64,000 nt of DNA. It comes from Methanoregula sp. (GTDB taxonomy: Archaea > Halobacteriota > Methanomicrobia > Methanomicrobiales > Methanospirillaceae). The notes under the pieces were generated by a model. That model had not been told where the DNA came from, ran no database searches, and saw only the letters and a list, made by a program, of their open reading frames with translations. Shown in pieces: positions 32,592-41,725 of this stretch. The position numbers were made by a program, and so were the translations under genes. Where the stretch lies: assembly GCA_041645435.1 (NCBI GenBank), contig JBAZQB010000004.1, positions 124,001-188,000 on the forward strand. The letters run 5' to 3'. Each line of letters begins with the position of its first letter. Position 1 is the first letter of the stretch.

Positions 32592-32714
32592 GGGGGGTAG
32601 GGTCCCTTCTTTGCCTAAGTGGAGAGGGTCCCCTCAAAATATTTTCAAGTGGAGGGGTGGTCGGGTACCTCCCCTCTTTTTTTGGAGGGGAGGGTCACCT
32701 TTGATCAAAATGGG
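32592..32714 (+). repeat. 123-bp direct repeat, copy 2
   Basis: Second copy of the G-rich repeat, at 209 bases from the first. A further G-rich segment with GGGGGTGGGTGCC and GTGGGGGAGGGGGG continues to about 32790, so the G-rich tract as a whole spans roughly 400 bases. Confidence 0.8.
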
Positions 32715-32983
32715 AGACCCTCCCCCCATCAGATTTGGGGGTGGGTGCCTGTCTTTCGTAAGAGTGGGGGAGGGGGGTCCCCCTTGTTCGAATCTGGATG
32801 GTGGGAGCGTTCAGATTTTTAGAAATCTGGAAAGAGACCGACTGAGAATTGTTGAGACGCAGCAATGCTATGCAGAAGAAAAGGGATTGATAGAAAAACG
32901 ACATAGAGATAAAAAATGTGATTTTTTTCTTTTTCTCATATAGAAGGACATATTATTAAACAAAAGGGAAATAGTGTCATATA

Positions 32984-33523
32984 ATGGCCATGTTCTGCGA
33001 AAAATGCGGTGCAATAATCGAAGATCCCACGAGTAAATTTTGTGAAAAATGTGGTACACCTAATTATCATCCAATATTAAATCCTACGGTAAATTCTCCG
33101 AATCTCACAAAAGTAAATCAATCTGAATCTGAAATTGAAAAATCAGGAAATTCAAATAATAATTTCACCTTTATAATTATTGGAATTCTCGTAGTTATCA
33201 TAATTATTGGTTTTGCAATATTTTCAGGGCGTTCTCCACAGACTAATGGATGCGATCCCGGATTAATTTTAGGCGATGATTCAAAATGTCATCAACCCTG
33301 TGGAAGTACCACAACCTACTGTACTGGGGATAGCGTTTGTTTAGATGGTCAGTGTAAGAGATGCGATCCTGGATTAATTTTAGGCGATGATTCAAAATGT
33401 CATCAACCCTGTGGAAGTACCACAACATACTGTACTGGAGATAGCGTTTGTTTAAACGGTCAGTGTAAGAGATGTAATCCCGGATATTACATTGGAACCG
33501 ATTACCTCTGTCACAAATATTAG
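32984..33523 (+). CDS. Zinc-ribbon, single-helix protein with duplicated Cys module
   Basis: A 179-residue protein. Zinc ribbon FCEKCGAIIEDP with FCEKCGTPN (residues 4-26), a linker, one membrane helix (FIIIGILVVIIIIGFAIF, about 60-78), then an outside part of two 37-residue Cys repeats beginning CDPGLILGDDSKC and a shortened third CNPGYYIGTDYLC. The repeats are coded by a 111-bp tandem duplication that is almost identical in DNA (from about 33251 and 33362). The zinc ribbon would lie in the cytoplasm and the Cys repeats outside. Strongly A/T-rich; no known family. Function unknown. Confidence 0.65.
   Translation: MAMFCEKCGAIIEDPTSKFCEKCGTPNYHPILNPTVNSPNLTKVNQSESEIEKSGNSNNNFTFIIIGILVVIIIIGFAIFSGRSPQTNGCDPGLILGDDSKCHQPCGSTTTYCTGDSVCLDGQCKRCDPGLILGDDSKCHQPCGSTTTYCTGDSVCLNGQCKRCNPGYYIGTDYLCHKY
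33251..33474 (+). repeat. 111-bp tandem duplication within the Cys-module gene
   Basis: Two copies of TGCGATCC(C/T)GGATTAATTT and the bases that follow, offset by 111 bp (37 codons), with only a handful of substitutions. Recent intragenic duplication. Confidence 0.85.
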
Positions 33524-33651
33524 AAGAAAATATTTTAAAAAACCTGAAAACTCACGTCTGATCCCTTAATCTACTTTTTTCAGAACAGTGTGATATTATC
33601 TTTGTGGGGTTTAAAATTTACGAGATAAATGAAAAAGAAAAGAAACTATAT

Positions 33652-34320
33652 TCAGTTCCAGCCAAAAACACTCTTGATTTTTGAAAGGATTTGATTAAGT
33701 AAATCATTCTGCGATTCAATTTTTTTGTTTTGTTCGGCAATAAGCCGGTTTTGTTCATCTATTTTCTTGTTTTGCTCATTGAGAAGTTCCTCAACAGACT
33801 TTGTGGGAATTGTGGAAATTATCACTGTTTGAATGGGGGTTGCCGTTGGTGTGACTGTTCGGGTAATTGTGATTATTGGTGTTGCAGTGGGTGTTATTGT
33901 AGCTGATAATAACGGCGATTTTGTTATTGTGATTGTTTGGGTCGTTGTGGTCGGTGGGATCTGAACGCCTGTTATGATTACAGTATTCCCAAATTGGGAA
34001 TCGTTCCGGAAAATGGTTCCATCTATTCTCAACCTAGCATTGACTGAATAGTTTCCGCTCGCAAGCCCGGTTGTATCGAAAATCTTGTACTGAGTTGTCT
34101 TATCCTCCATAATGGTGACTTGTTGTGTGGCAATCTGTTGGACTGTTGGTGAATACAATTCGACAAAGAATATAGTACCTACCGGCAAATCAGAATCGAT
34201 AGAGCATTTTATAGGTGTCCCTGCGATCACACGATCTGTGCAATCGACATAGAGCCCATAACCGGACACGGACGTAACAAGAGAGATTAAACATAAAATA
34301 AAAAGTATGCTTCTTGGCAT
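33652..34320 (-). CDS. Secreted protein with C-terminal coiled coil
   Basis: A 222-residue exported protein; the ATG at 34320 is used because the signal peptide (SILFILCLISLVTSVSG) begins there. A beta-rich domain (about 20-130, YGLYVDCTDRVIAGTPIKC) precedes a Thr-rich stalk, then a coiled coil of heptad-like repeats (LLNEQNKKIDEQNRLI, AEQNKKIESQNDLLNQI). No membrane anchor at the end (KIKSVFGWN). Probably a cell-surface or pilus-like assembly part; family not recognised. Confidence 0.6.
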   Translation of the reverse strand: MPRSILFILCLISLVTSVSGYGLYVDCTDRVIAGTPIKCSIDSDLPVGTIFFVELYSPTVQQIATQQVTIMEDKTTQYKIFDTTGLASGNYSVNARLRIDGTIFRNDSQFGNTVIITGVQIPPTTTTQTITITKSPLLSATITPTATPIITITRTVTPTATPIQTVIISTIPTKSVEELLNEQNKKIDEQNRLIAEQNKKIESQNDLLNQILSKIKSVFGWN

Positions 34321-34622
34321 ATTCCAATCATTGAGAAATTGTCTGATAAACGTTCTGATTTTAACTACGGGAAATATTACAAAAAAATCAAGACCCGCAC
34401 ATGAGCTCACGCGCCGCTCTTTAGTGACGTGATATCAGAAGTGATGGGTGGCAAAATGAAGGATATCTATAATCCCTGATCGATGTGCGAAGGTCAAGAT
34501 TCGAGTCAATAAAACATACTCTCGACCATGTCCACCTTCCAGATATCTTACTGTTCGAAATCCCGCCCATCAACAAATCCTTCAGATCATCGAACAAGGG
34601 TAATATTTCCTCGAACAATCCC

Positions 34623-35117
34623 CTACTTCATACTCATTATCTGCCTCACCGTCAGCAGCCATTGCAGTTCGCCACTCACCGGGTCAAACCGTGCATTCCG
34701 GATCTTCGCAAGCCCGCCTTTGCCAAAAGCGATCCGGGCATCGCCTCCCCCCGTGATCATATAACCGGTGAACGAACCTAAGAGGGGTTCATGCCCGATG
34801 ATAAGCAGCGACTCCTCTTCGGGCCGGCCCGTTACGCGCGATTCCAGCGCTTCAATACTGGAACCCGGTGTCAGCTCCTCCCACTGCGTGAGAATCCCGC
34901 GCTTGCCGAGTGCTTTAGCTACGATCTGTGCGCTTTCGATTGCCCGGGCATACGGGCTTGTTGCTATGCAGCCGAATACGACATCGCGGGATGCAAGAAA
35001 CTCCGCAACACCGAGAATTTCAGTGCGGCCCTCACCGGTAAGCGCCCTGGCTTCGTCACCATGGACAGAGGGTGCACGTTTCTCCGCCCGGCCATGTCTC
35101 AGAATATATATATCCAC
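34623..35117 (-). CDS. Phosphohistidine phosphatase SixA-like
   Basis: Histidine phosphatase superfamily, 164 residues from the GTG at 35117 that makes the protein start MDIYILRHGRAE. The catalytic RHG motif is at residues 7-9 and the second His is in IIGHEPLLGSF. ATSPYARAIESAQ matches SixA-type proteins, which remove phosphate from phosphohistidine in signalling proteins. The frame is open upstream to 35219, overlapping the preceding gene, and is not used. It is 41 bases downstream of the Cas4-like gene. Confidence 0.82.
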   Translation of the reverse strand: MDIYILRHGRAEKRAPSVHGDEARALTGEGRTEILGVAEFLASRDVVFGCIATSPYARAIESAQIVAKALGKRGILTQWEELTPGSSIEALESRVTGRPEEESLLIIGHEPLLGSFTGYMITGGGDARIAFGKGGLAKIRNARFDPVSGELQWLLTVRQIMSMK

Positions 35118-35158
35118 GTTGATGAGAAGGAAGCCAAAGGGCAAAAAGGTTCTTGTCC

Positions 35159-35794
35159 CTAGAGCAACTCGGACAACCGCTTCCCGACACTGCTCTCGCA
35201 CCGTTCCTTGTATTTGCACCGGTTGCAGGGTGCGTTCAGCGGGTGCTGGGGCATCTCACCGTTCCGGATAGATTTGATCTTGTGCATGGCGGCAATCACC
35301 TGCCGCCGGTCCCGGGGCTGGACCTCGTGGTAGCGTGACACCCCGTCCGGGATATATTCCACAGACCCGCCTTTCACTTCTGATCCGGTCATCTCTTCGA
35401 GACAGAACGCGATACCGGCAATCCGGAGCCGGTCTGCGGAATAGGTCCCGAACGGCATCGCTCCTGCAGCCCGGACGATCGAGAAGGTTCCGTCAGCAGC
35501 AATGCGGTCGATCATGCCGACAATCCCATGCTTATCCGAAACCACCTTCACATCGGTCTGGACCGCAGGTTTCCATTCGCTTTTATTGCAGGCGGTAATG
35601 CAGAGTGCCAGGAACTCCTTAAGGGTCGGGTCGAGTGCCGGGGAAACGGCGATGATCTCCTGCCAGATTGCCTCCGCATCGAGGGGTGTTCCCAGATGAT
35701 ACGAGAGCTGTTTGCAGACCGCGTACCGGTCTGATTCGGCGACCGGCTCGTTCCGTTCGTAATAAAACCGGACCGGACACGCGTGCACCCGCAC
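35159..35794 (-). CDS. Cas4/Dna2-like PD-(D/E)xK nuclease, orphan
   Basis: A 211-residue protein with features of Cas4-type exonucleases: ACPVRFYYER at the N-terminus (first Cys of the 4Fe-4S set), VVSDKHGIVGMIDRIAA and the VRA metal-binding strand, and the C-terminal CNRCKYKERC triad. No CRISPR array or other cas gene is near, so a repair or recombination role is more likely. The first usable start is GTG at 35794, but the frame upstream codes VTVSELV directly before, a typical Cas4 N-terminus; the next upstream candidate would be a CTG at 35833 preceded by AGAGGA. The true start may be non-standard. Confidence 0.7.
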   Translation of the reverse strand: MRVHACPVRFYYERNEPVAESDRYAVCKQLSYHLGTPLDAEAIWQEIIAVSPALDPTLKEFLALCITACNKSEWKPAVQTDVKVVSDKHGIVGMIDRIAADGTFSIVRAAGAMPFGTYSADRLRIAGIAFCLEEMTGSEVKGGSVEYIPDGVSRYHEVQPRDRRQVIAAMHKIKSIRNGEMPQHPLNAPCNRCKYKERCESSVGKRLSELL

Positions 35795-35983
35795 CAGTTC
35801 CGAGACCGTTACATGCTGCCTCTGCTCTGCCAGGATGATTCCTCTGGTTAACGTAGGGAACCGGGTGGATTAACCTTTTTGAAATCTTTTTGTCCACCAA
35901 ATAACATCCCTTTTGAGAAGGTTCCGGCAGGAATTGCATTTGAAACCAATGTTTGATAGCCGCTGAGGGCATATCTGGTAAGC

Positions 35984-36277
35984 ATGACAGGACAGGAAAT
36001 TTCAGTCAATATCCCGCAGACGCTCGATCCGGTATACAGCAATATGATCCAGATTGCCTACAAGGAAGATGAATTCACGTTTCTCTTCCTTCACCAGCTC
36101 CCCCAGGTGAACCAGGCCCGGGCAAAGGCGATCGTCTCGATCACCCCGACCCATGCCAAGAACCTGCTCGCCGTACTCACCAAAACCATGGCAGATTACG
36201 AAGGAAAGTTCGGCACCATCGCTCCCAAAGAACAACAGGGGCCACAGAGCGTCACGACATTGAGCGGGTATTCCTGA
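35984..36277 (+). CDS. DUF3467 family protein
   Basis: A 97-residue protein. NMIQIAYKEDEFTFLFLHQ and RAKAIVSITPTHAKNLLAVLTKTM match the DUF3467 family, small proteins of unknown function found across bacteria and archaea. It lies just upstream of tRNA-Thr and outside the integrated element. No start ambiguity is evident. Confidence 0.85.
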   Translation: MTGQEISVNIPQTLDPVYSNMIQIAYKEDEFTFLFLHQLPQVNQARAKAIVSITPTHAKNLLAVLTKTMADYEGKFGTIAPKEQQGPQSVTTLSGYS

Positions 36278-36334
36278 ACCATACCATCAAACACATCTTT
36301 TATTAGCGTAACGGTCGACATTATGAGATACTGC

Positions 36335-36406
36335 GCCGCCGTGGCTTAGCGGCATAGCGGCTGATTCGTAATCAGCAGGTCGAGGGTTCAATTCCCTCCG
36401 GCGGCT
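36335..36406 (+). tRNA. tRNA-Thr (anticodon CGT), integration target
   Basis: A 72-nt cloverleaf with acceptor GCCGCCG/CGGCGGC, anticodon loop TTCGTAA with anticodon CGT, T arm GAGGGTTCAATTCCCTC, and discriminator T. The last bases CAATTCCCTCCGGCGGCTT are duplicated at 44064-44082, and an integrase gene begins 270 bases downstream, so the tRNA was the attachment site for an integrated element and is kept whole at the left end. Confidence 0.96.
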
Positions 36407-36407
36407 T
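36389..36407 (+). repeat. attL direct repeat
   Basis: CAATTCCCTCCGGCGGCTT at the 3' end of tRNA-Thr, identical to 44064-44082; the next bases differ (A here, T there). Confidence 0.92.
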
Positions 36408-36676
36408 AAAACAAAAATCTCTTCATTTCTTCGTTCTTTTCTAAAAATAAGTTAAATTTGAACTCAGATTGATGTAATTGATTGTAATATATTAATAATT
36501 TAGATGATAATGGTATAATCGCAAATTGAGACTATTTTTCAAATTTAACGATATTACAAGCGATTTTGAGAAGGTGCGGCTTTTAACTTCCGGGAAGATT
36601 CACGACGTAAAATTCCACTAGAATCAAACACAATCAACTAGCAAGATTAATTAATTTTTCAGCGCTCTAGACTAGC

Positions 36677-37762
36677 ATGTCAGACTTTCATTATGTCAAG
36701 TTTGAGTATGGCGAGGCGTCGATCCGGAAAGCCATGGAGCGTGATCAACTGACTGATGAAGATACTGCATTAATCCGGGAATTTGTCGATGAGTTGTTTT
36801 CTCTTCGTGGTATTTCGTTAAGCAGGAGAAACAAACTGATTTACGGCCTTGTATTCTGGAGAAAATTTTTACCGGCTTTTCGAGAGACAACATATGCAAA
36901 TCTGACTCATGCCATATCACAGGTCAGAGTTGCAAAAAATCGGAGAGGGGGAAAATACAAACAAAACACTCTGCATGATCACATTGTCCTGATTAAACGG
37001 TTTTTCAGATGGCTGGTTGAGAAAAAAATCGCCCATCCTTCAATTACTCCTGAAGGACTTACGAGAATTAAGCAACCTTCAGTCAAGCGGGTCACGAAAT
37101 CTCCCGACGAGCTCCTGACAATGAAGGAGATCCGATTATTGATAAAAAACGCCGGGACTCCCTTGTATCGCGCGGTCATCTGTATGCTGTATGAAGGGGG
37201 TTTTCGGGCAAAGGAAATCGGCACTCTGACATGGAATCAAGTCACTATTGATCAATATGGCCTGGCTATTCGGACTGACGTGAAAACCGATATCACGCGG
37301 TATGTCCGGCTTGTTACGAGTAAAAAACACCTCGTTGCCTGGAAACGAGTCTATCCCGGAAAAGCATCTGGGAACAATTTTGTATTTGTGGATTCAGAGG
37401 GAAATCCTCTGTCCCACTATCATATGCTGCGCCAGATACGGATCATTGGCAGAAATGCCGGCATTAAGAGAAAGATCACCCTTCATATTTTTCGGCACAC
37501 ACGGATCACCCATCTCGTTAAGAAGGGAATCAAAGAGGATGTCATCAAACTGATGATGTGGGGGAATCTGAAGACCGACATGTTTCAGACTTATGCCCAT
37601 TTATCCCCAAAGGATATTGACGAGATCGTGATTAAGATGCAAGGGGTAGACATCAAGCCTTTGCCAAAGGAACGGCCACTTGCACCCAGACTTTGCAAAC
37701 ATTGTGGGGAGATTAATTCTCCGACGTTCAACTATTGCGGGAAATGCGGGAGAGAGTTATAA
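36677..37762 (+). CDS. Tyrosine recombinase (integrase) with C-terminal zinc ribbon
   Basis: Site-specific integrase, 361 residues. N-terminal SAM-like DNA-binding region (about 30-135) with conserved KQNTLHDHIVLIKRFFRWLV; catalytic domain after 145 with Arg177 in GGFRAKEIGTLTW, the HxxR box at 270-273 (LHIFRHTRITH), WGN at 295-297 and the nucleophile Tyr306 in FQTYAHLS. A Cys4 zinc ribbon (CKHC at 340-343, CGKC at 354-357) follows the catalytic part. It is beside attL and reads away from the tRNA, the usual layout for tRNA-integrating archaeal elements. All catalytic residues appear intact. Confidence 0.93.
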   Translation: MSDFHYVKFEYGEASIRKAMERDQLTDEDTALIREFVDELFSLRGISLSRRNKLIYGLVFWRKFLPAFRETTYANLTHAISQVRVAKNRRGGKYKQNTLHDHIVLIKRFFRWLVEKKIAHPSITPEGLTRIKQPSVKRVTKSPDELLTMKEIRLLIKNAGTPLYRAVICMLYEGGFRAKEIGTLTWNQVTIDQYGLAIRTDVKTDITRYVRLVTSKKHLVAWKRVYPGKASGNNFVFVDSEGNPLSHYHMLRQIRIIGRNAGIKRKITLHIFRHTRITHLVKKGIKEDVIKLMMWGNLKTDMFQTYAHLSPKDIDEIVIKMQGVDIKPLPKERPLAPRLCKHCGEINSPTFNYCGKCGREL

Positions 37763-37825
37763 TAAAAAATGGATTTTCGGTTCCAGATAAGGAATCCGGT
37801 TCGAATTCGTATACCCCCTAGTGAA

Positions 37826-40800
37826 TTAATGGGATTTTATAGAAAATCTTTTTAACGATTCAGGAATGGGCTTCCCCTTTTTTATGTAGTATTGTTGAAG
37901 GCTAGATACAAGTTCTAATGTATTATTTTGAATTGCTTCGAGCTCAATATCAGATATCTGAATTTCATCTTCTCGTATCTGAAATTCAATTTCTTTTACG
38001 TCAGTCTTAATCGGTGTGAGGCTATTTTCTATCGATAAAAGAAGATCGTAAATATGTTGTTCATTAAACAAATCAGGACAATACCTGATTAATTGACTGG
38101 CAATCTCTAGCGCATGGGATAAACCGGGCTCTTTTCTGAGAACAATTGAATAAACAAAATCTGAAATTATTTTTTCATCCATCACCGGCACTTTTCCATT
38201 ATGTGCCAATAATGCGTAATTGTACATCCCATCGATTGATTTTTTAGTGAGTTCCGGATTTGATGAAAACAATCCAATGCGAAGCCGGTTAATTATTTTG
38301 AGGGATTCGTCTGGTCTAACCAATAATGTCCCAGGTATTGATGAATTAATGCATAGATCATATTTAGAAAAATCATCTAATGTTTTTAGTATTCGCACTA
38401 CTTCATTTTGATCGGTGATACGATCTAATTTGAATATAATAATTTGTTCAAATAGCAACAAGAGGTCATTGAATTGTTCACGCAAATGAGGATAGAAGTA
38501 ACCATTTCTTTCTTTAGTATCTGAAAGCCAGTTTTTTTGCTCTTCCCAAATTTTACTGATATTATTAAATAATATTAGAATTTCAGATTCAGACCATTCG
38601 ATATCATTTTGATCTCCATCATCGTTCCCAATTTGCAGACGTTTAGATGAATAAAGCCACTCATAAATGAAATGTGTTAATTGCCCACCACCACCTTTCA
38701 TCGTATAATGCATTTTTCCATCTTGACCAATTTTTCCCGAAATTGCTTGGGGGATCGGTTGAGAGATAAGCCAATTCCGGTATTTGTTCTTAACATCTCC
38801 AGAGCTTAGTTCAGGTAGTCCAAGAAGGACAAAATTCAGATAGCCAATATTAATTGGCAAATGTGAATTGGGATCAGTTTTTTGCCATAATGCTTCTTTA
38901 AAGGCTTCAATTTCAGCATCATTTAACCCTTTAATTTTGAATAATCGTATGAGTCTCAATAGAGACCGTCTTCTTGCATCGGGGGAACCGATTCTGGAAA
39001 CTTGAATTAAGTTCGAAATTGCAGAATCCCACGAACGCCGGTCATATCCATCAGGAATTTTAAAATTACTCTCAAAATAAATATATTCAAATGGTTCAGG
39101 AAAATGCTCTAAAATAGGCACCGTAAACTGGTTTACAGTCGGAATTGGCAGGTTCAGAAGAGTGTCCATTCTCTCTAATAATTTATTGTGGGATACGGGA
39201 TAGGTGATTCTTTTAAATAAATTACCAATTCCTTCATAAAAGTTAAATTTTGGTGTATTTTTTTGCGCCTCATAAATTTTTATTGTAATATCCAATAAAT
39301 CCCCCAAACGATCATCGGACAATCGAATGCTGAGTCGAGATAACAATTCCATTTGGATTTTTATTTGTCTGAATGAGAAGGTATTGTCAAAATTCCGATT
39401 ATGTCCATTTTGATAATAGGATATTAAGGACTGTCTCAATGATGTTATTGCAAGAGTGTAATAACTATCAAATAGTTTTTCATCTATTCGTAAAATCGAT
39501 AAACGCTGGAACTTGTTATTAATTACCTTCTCGTTATCAGACCTTAGAATTACAGTTATTGCCCAAACAGGATCATATATCTCGATCCATTCTGCAGCAT
39601 ATGTGATTTCTTCATTAAATCTAAAAACTCTTCCAGAAATGATAGGCAGTCCAACATTTTCAATCATTTTTAAAAATGCAAAGGCCGGTAAAATTTTTAC
39701 AATATCCGGTTCCGAACCCATGTGATGTGTCGTAGTTATAATTCCTGGATCAAAAGCATGCTTTTTTTCAAACGCAGGCTGTTTTCGAGGTTTCGGGACA
39801 CTCACACTAGCTCTAAATTTTTCTAGTTCAATCCAAGGATCGCAATTATATCTGGCAAGCTGTTCCCATCTTCCTCTATAATCGCCACTTCCCTTTTGTT
39901 GAATGTGGTAATTCCTATTGATCGATTGGAGAAGAAATAAACACCAACCTTCCAATGAAAGAAGGTAAAAATCATCACGATTCGAATGAAGATGGAGACG
40001 AATTGTTTTAAGCGCATGTTCAGCGAGAGTATTAGCATTTTCAAGTTCACCCAATTCAGAATAGAGACCTGCCTTTTTCATTTGATATTCAGGATGATCA
40101 TCATCAATTGACCAGGAGGTTAATTGTTTTTTTAGATTTTCCTGATCAAGTTGGAACATGAAAAACATGCATTTCTCATAATGCCATTTATTCTTCCAAA
40201 TAGAGCTAAGGACATTGATTTTTTCCAGCAAATCAATCCAAATTTGAAATTTTTCCAAATTGTTACTTTCACGATAGTGTCGGGTTAAAAAATATGCCAA
40301 ATCGACCCATTGCGAACTTATTACATTCCAGTCATAACTCTGATATTCTTCTTTTTCCTGATTGATAATTGATTCATTTATTGTAATTAAATTTGAAAAC
40401 GGATTCACTTTCTTTATTTCAGATTCGATGCAATCTGCAACATTACTAAATAACGGACAAAGGCAAATCTCAAATCTCCAAACTAATTCGAAGAGAAGAT
40501 GAATGTTAGTCGGAAATTTGAACGAATTTATATTGTCTAATATAGGTTTGATCGAAACAGATGTATTTTCCCAGATATCAGTTCTATTCTTTTTTGGAGC
40601 GACTATCCATCCAGAGTAAGTTTCTCTTTCGATCGTCCATATTTTTAGATTGTTTTCGATATCCGTCTTGAGTGTACTGCTACTACTATGGGTCAAATGG
40701 CGATACAGAAGATTCGCAGATTTTGAAAGATTTGGGGGAAGCGGATATAAGGGGGGTGCAAGAGGATTTTTTATTGGTGATACCTCGTGAGAAGTCTGTT

Positions 40801-41725
40801 CGGGCCAATTTAATTTGTTATTTGGTTTGGCTATCGTTAAACACTTTAAAAACCATTCTATTGCTGTTTTACGACGATTATTATCATCACTAAATTTGTC
40901 TCTCGGAAATAATGGGCCCAAATCTACAATTTTTATTTTTTTCTTTTCAAAATCTGCTCGTTCAGTTTCATTTAAATCTAAAATACCGCATAAATAAATC
41001 GGGGGGGAGTGACTCTTTAAATTTTTATTAACCCAGTCTTTCCATTTTATGAAGTTTTTATCATTTCCTCCAAAACCTATGAGACAAAATACATTTTCAA
41101 GGATTGATTGTTGAACAAGATTCTGAAATGCTGCAAATTCATTTTCATAATTATCATAATCCTCCTTCGTGATAACAAACGAATTGCATGGAATGTCTCC
41201 GTGTAATTTCACAATTCTTGGCTTCGATTTTAAAGGGATCTGCGTTACTGTCTTGATTATATCGTATTTTTTATAGTATATTTTGGGTAAGGTACGTTCT
41301 AACAACGTATCGTAATTTGTTGTAAAAATATCAGACCATGGGAGAGAAAGTAATAATTCATGAATTTCACCGGGTAAATATTTTTCATCAGGAATTGACT
41401 TTATCAATACACTATACAATTCACCCTTTCCAAACTTATCTGAATACTCGCTTGCGTATTCATCAAAGTTATTCCCGAACTGAAGGATATCTTCTGGGGT
41501 CTTTTTAGAAATATCATAATCTGGATGTAATTTTGAATAGAGAATTTCACCCAAATCAGAGGCTAATGGGAAGTTCGGAATTTGGGAGGAAAATTTTTCT
41601 GCATTTCGACTGAATCCCGCACCTATCATTACTGCAGCTCGACCATATTCAGTATCTTTAAACAAATTTTCTCGAATATGTTCAAGATTCGCCCTATCTC
41701 GAAATTCCAATACTTGAGTCATCAT
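37826..41725 (-). CDS. Large SIR2-domain protein, candidate NADase effector
   Basis: A 1299-residue protein. N-terminal SIR2_2-type domain (about 25-280): AAVMIGAGFSRNAEK (Gly-rich NAD loop at 35-40), TTNYDTLLE (135-143, Asn137), KLHGD (173-177, His175) and CLIGFGGNDKNF (214-225). In defence systems such as Dsr, Thoeris and SIR2-pAgo, these residues make NADases that deplete NAD during phage infection. The remaining ~1000 residues look helical and repetitive, with Arg/Trp-rich and acidic stretches; no Walker A motif, so it is not a STAND-type (Avs) ATPase. Start is MMTQVLEF at 41725 (or one codon later), with CGGGAAA before it. Cargo of the tRNA-Thr element, A/T-rich. Confidence 0.85.
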   Translation of the reverse strand: MMTQVLEFRDRANLEHIRENLFKDTEYGRAAVMIGAGFSRNAEKFSSQIPNFPLASDLGEILYSKLHPDYDISKKTPEDILQFGNNFDEYASEYSDKFGKGELYSVLIKSIPDEKYLPGEIHELLLSLPWSDIFTTNYDTLLERTLPKIYYKKYDIIKTVTQIPLKSKPRIVKLHGDIPCNSFVITKEDYDNYENEFAAFQNLVQQSILENVFCLIGFGGNDKNFIKWKDWVNKNLKSHSPPIYLCGILDLNETERADFEKKKIKIVDLGPLFPRDKFSDDNNRRKTAIEWFLKCLTIAKPNNKLNWPEQTSHEVSPIKNPLAPPLYPLPPNLSKSANLLYRHLTHSSSSTLKTDIENNLKIWTIERETYSGWIVAPKKNRTDIWENTSVSIKPILDNINSFKFPTNIHLLFELVWRFEICLCPLFSNVADCIESEIKKVNPFSNLITINESIINQEKEEYQSYDWNVISSQWVDLAYFLTRHYRESNNLEKFQIWIDLLEKINVLSSIWKNKWHYEKCMFFMFQLDQENLKKQLTSWSIDDDHPEYQMKKAGLYSELGELENANTLAEHALKTIRLHLHSNRDDFYLLSLEGWCLFLLQSINRNYHIQQKGSGDYRGRWEQLARYNCDPWIELEKFRASVSVPKPRKQPAFEKKHAFDPGIITTTHHMGSEPDIVKILPAFAFLKMIENVGLPIISGRVFRFNEEITYAAEWIEIYDPVWAITVILRSDNEKVINNKFQRLSILRIDEKLFDSYYTLAITSLRQSLISYYQNGHNRNFDNTFSFRQIKIQMELLSRLSIRLSDDRLGDLLDITIKIYEAQKNTPKFNFYEGIGNLFKRITYPVSHNKLLERMDTLLNLPIPTVNQFTVPILEHFPEPFEYIYFESNFKIPDGYDRRSWDSAISNLIQVSRIGSPDARRRSLLRLIRLFKIKGLNDAEIEAFKEALWQKTDPNSHLPINIGYLNFVLLGLPELSSGDVKNKYRNWLISQPIPQAISGKIGQDGKMHYTMKGGGGQLTHFIYEWLYSSKRLQIGNDDGDQNDIEWSESEILILFNNISKIWEEQKNWLSDTKERNGYFYPHLREQFNDLLLLFEQIIIFKLDRITDQNEVVRILKTLDDFSKYDLCINSSIPGTLLVRPDESLKIINRLRIGLFSSNPELTKKSIDGMYNYALLAHNGKVPVMDEKIISDFVYSIVLRKEPGLSHALEIASQLIRYCPDLFNEQHIYDLLLSIENSLTPIKTDVKEIEFQIREDEIQISDIELEAIQNNTLELVSSLQQYYIKKGKPIPESLKRFSIKSH

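Noticed and set aside
32539..32943. 134-residue Gly/Arg-rich protein across the G-rich repeat
   Set aside because: No ribosome-binding site, and composition follows from the repeat itself.
35159..35794. Evidence for a CRISPR-Cas system from the Cas4-like gene
   Set aside because: No array, cas1 or cas2 in the window; orphan Cas4-like genes are common.
37826..41725. Avs/STAND-type defence ATPase
   Set aside because: No Walker A or B motif could be found in the 1299 residues.
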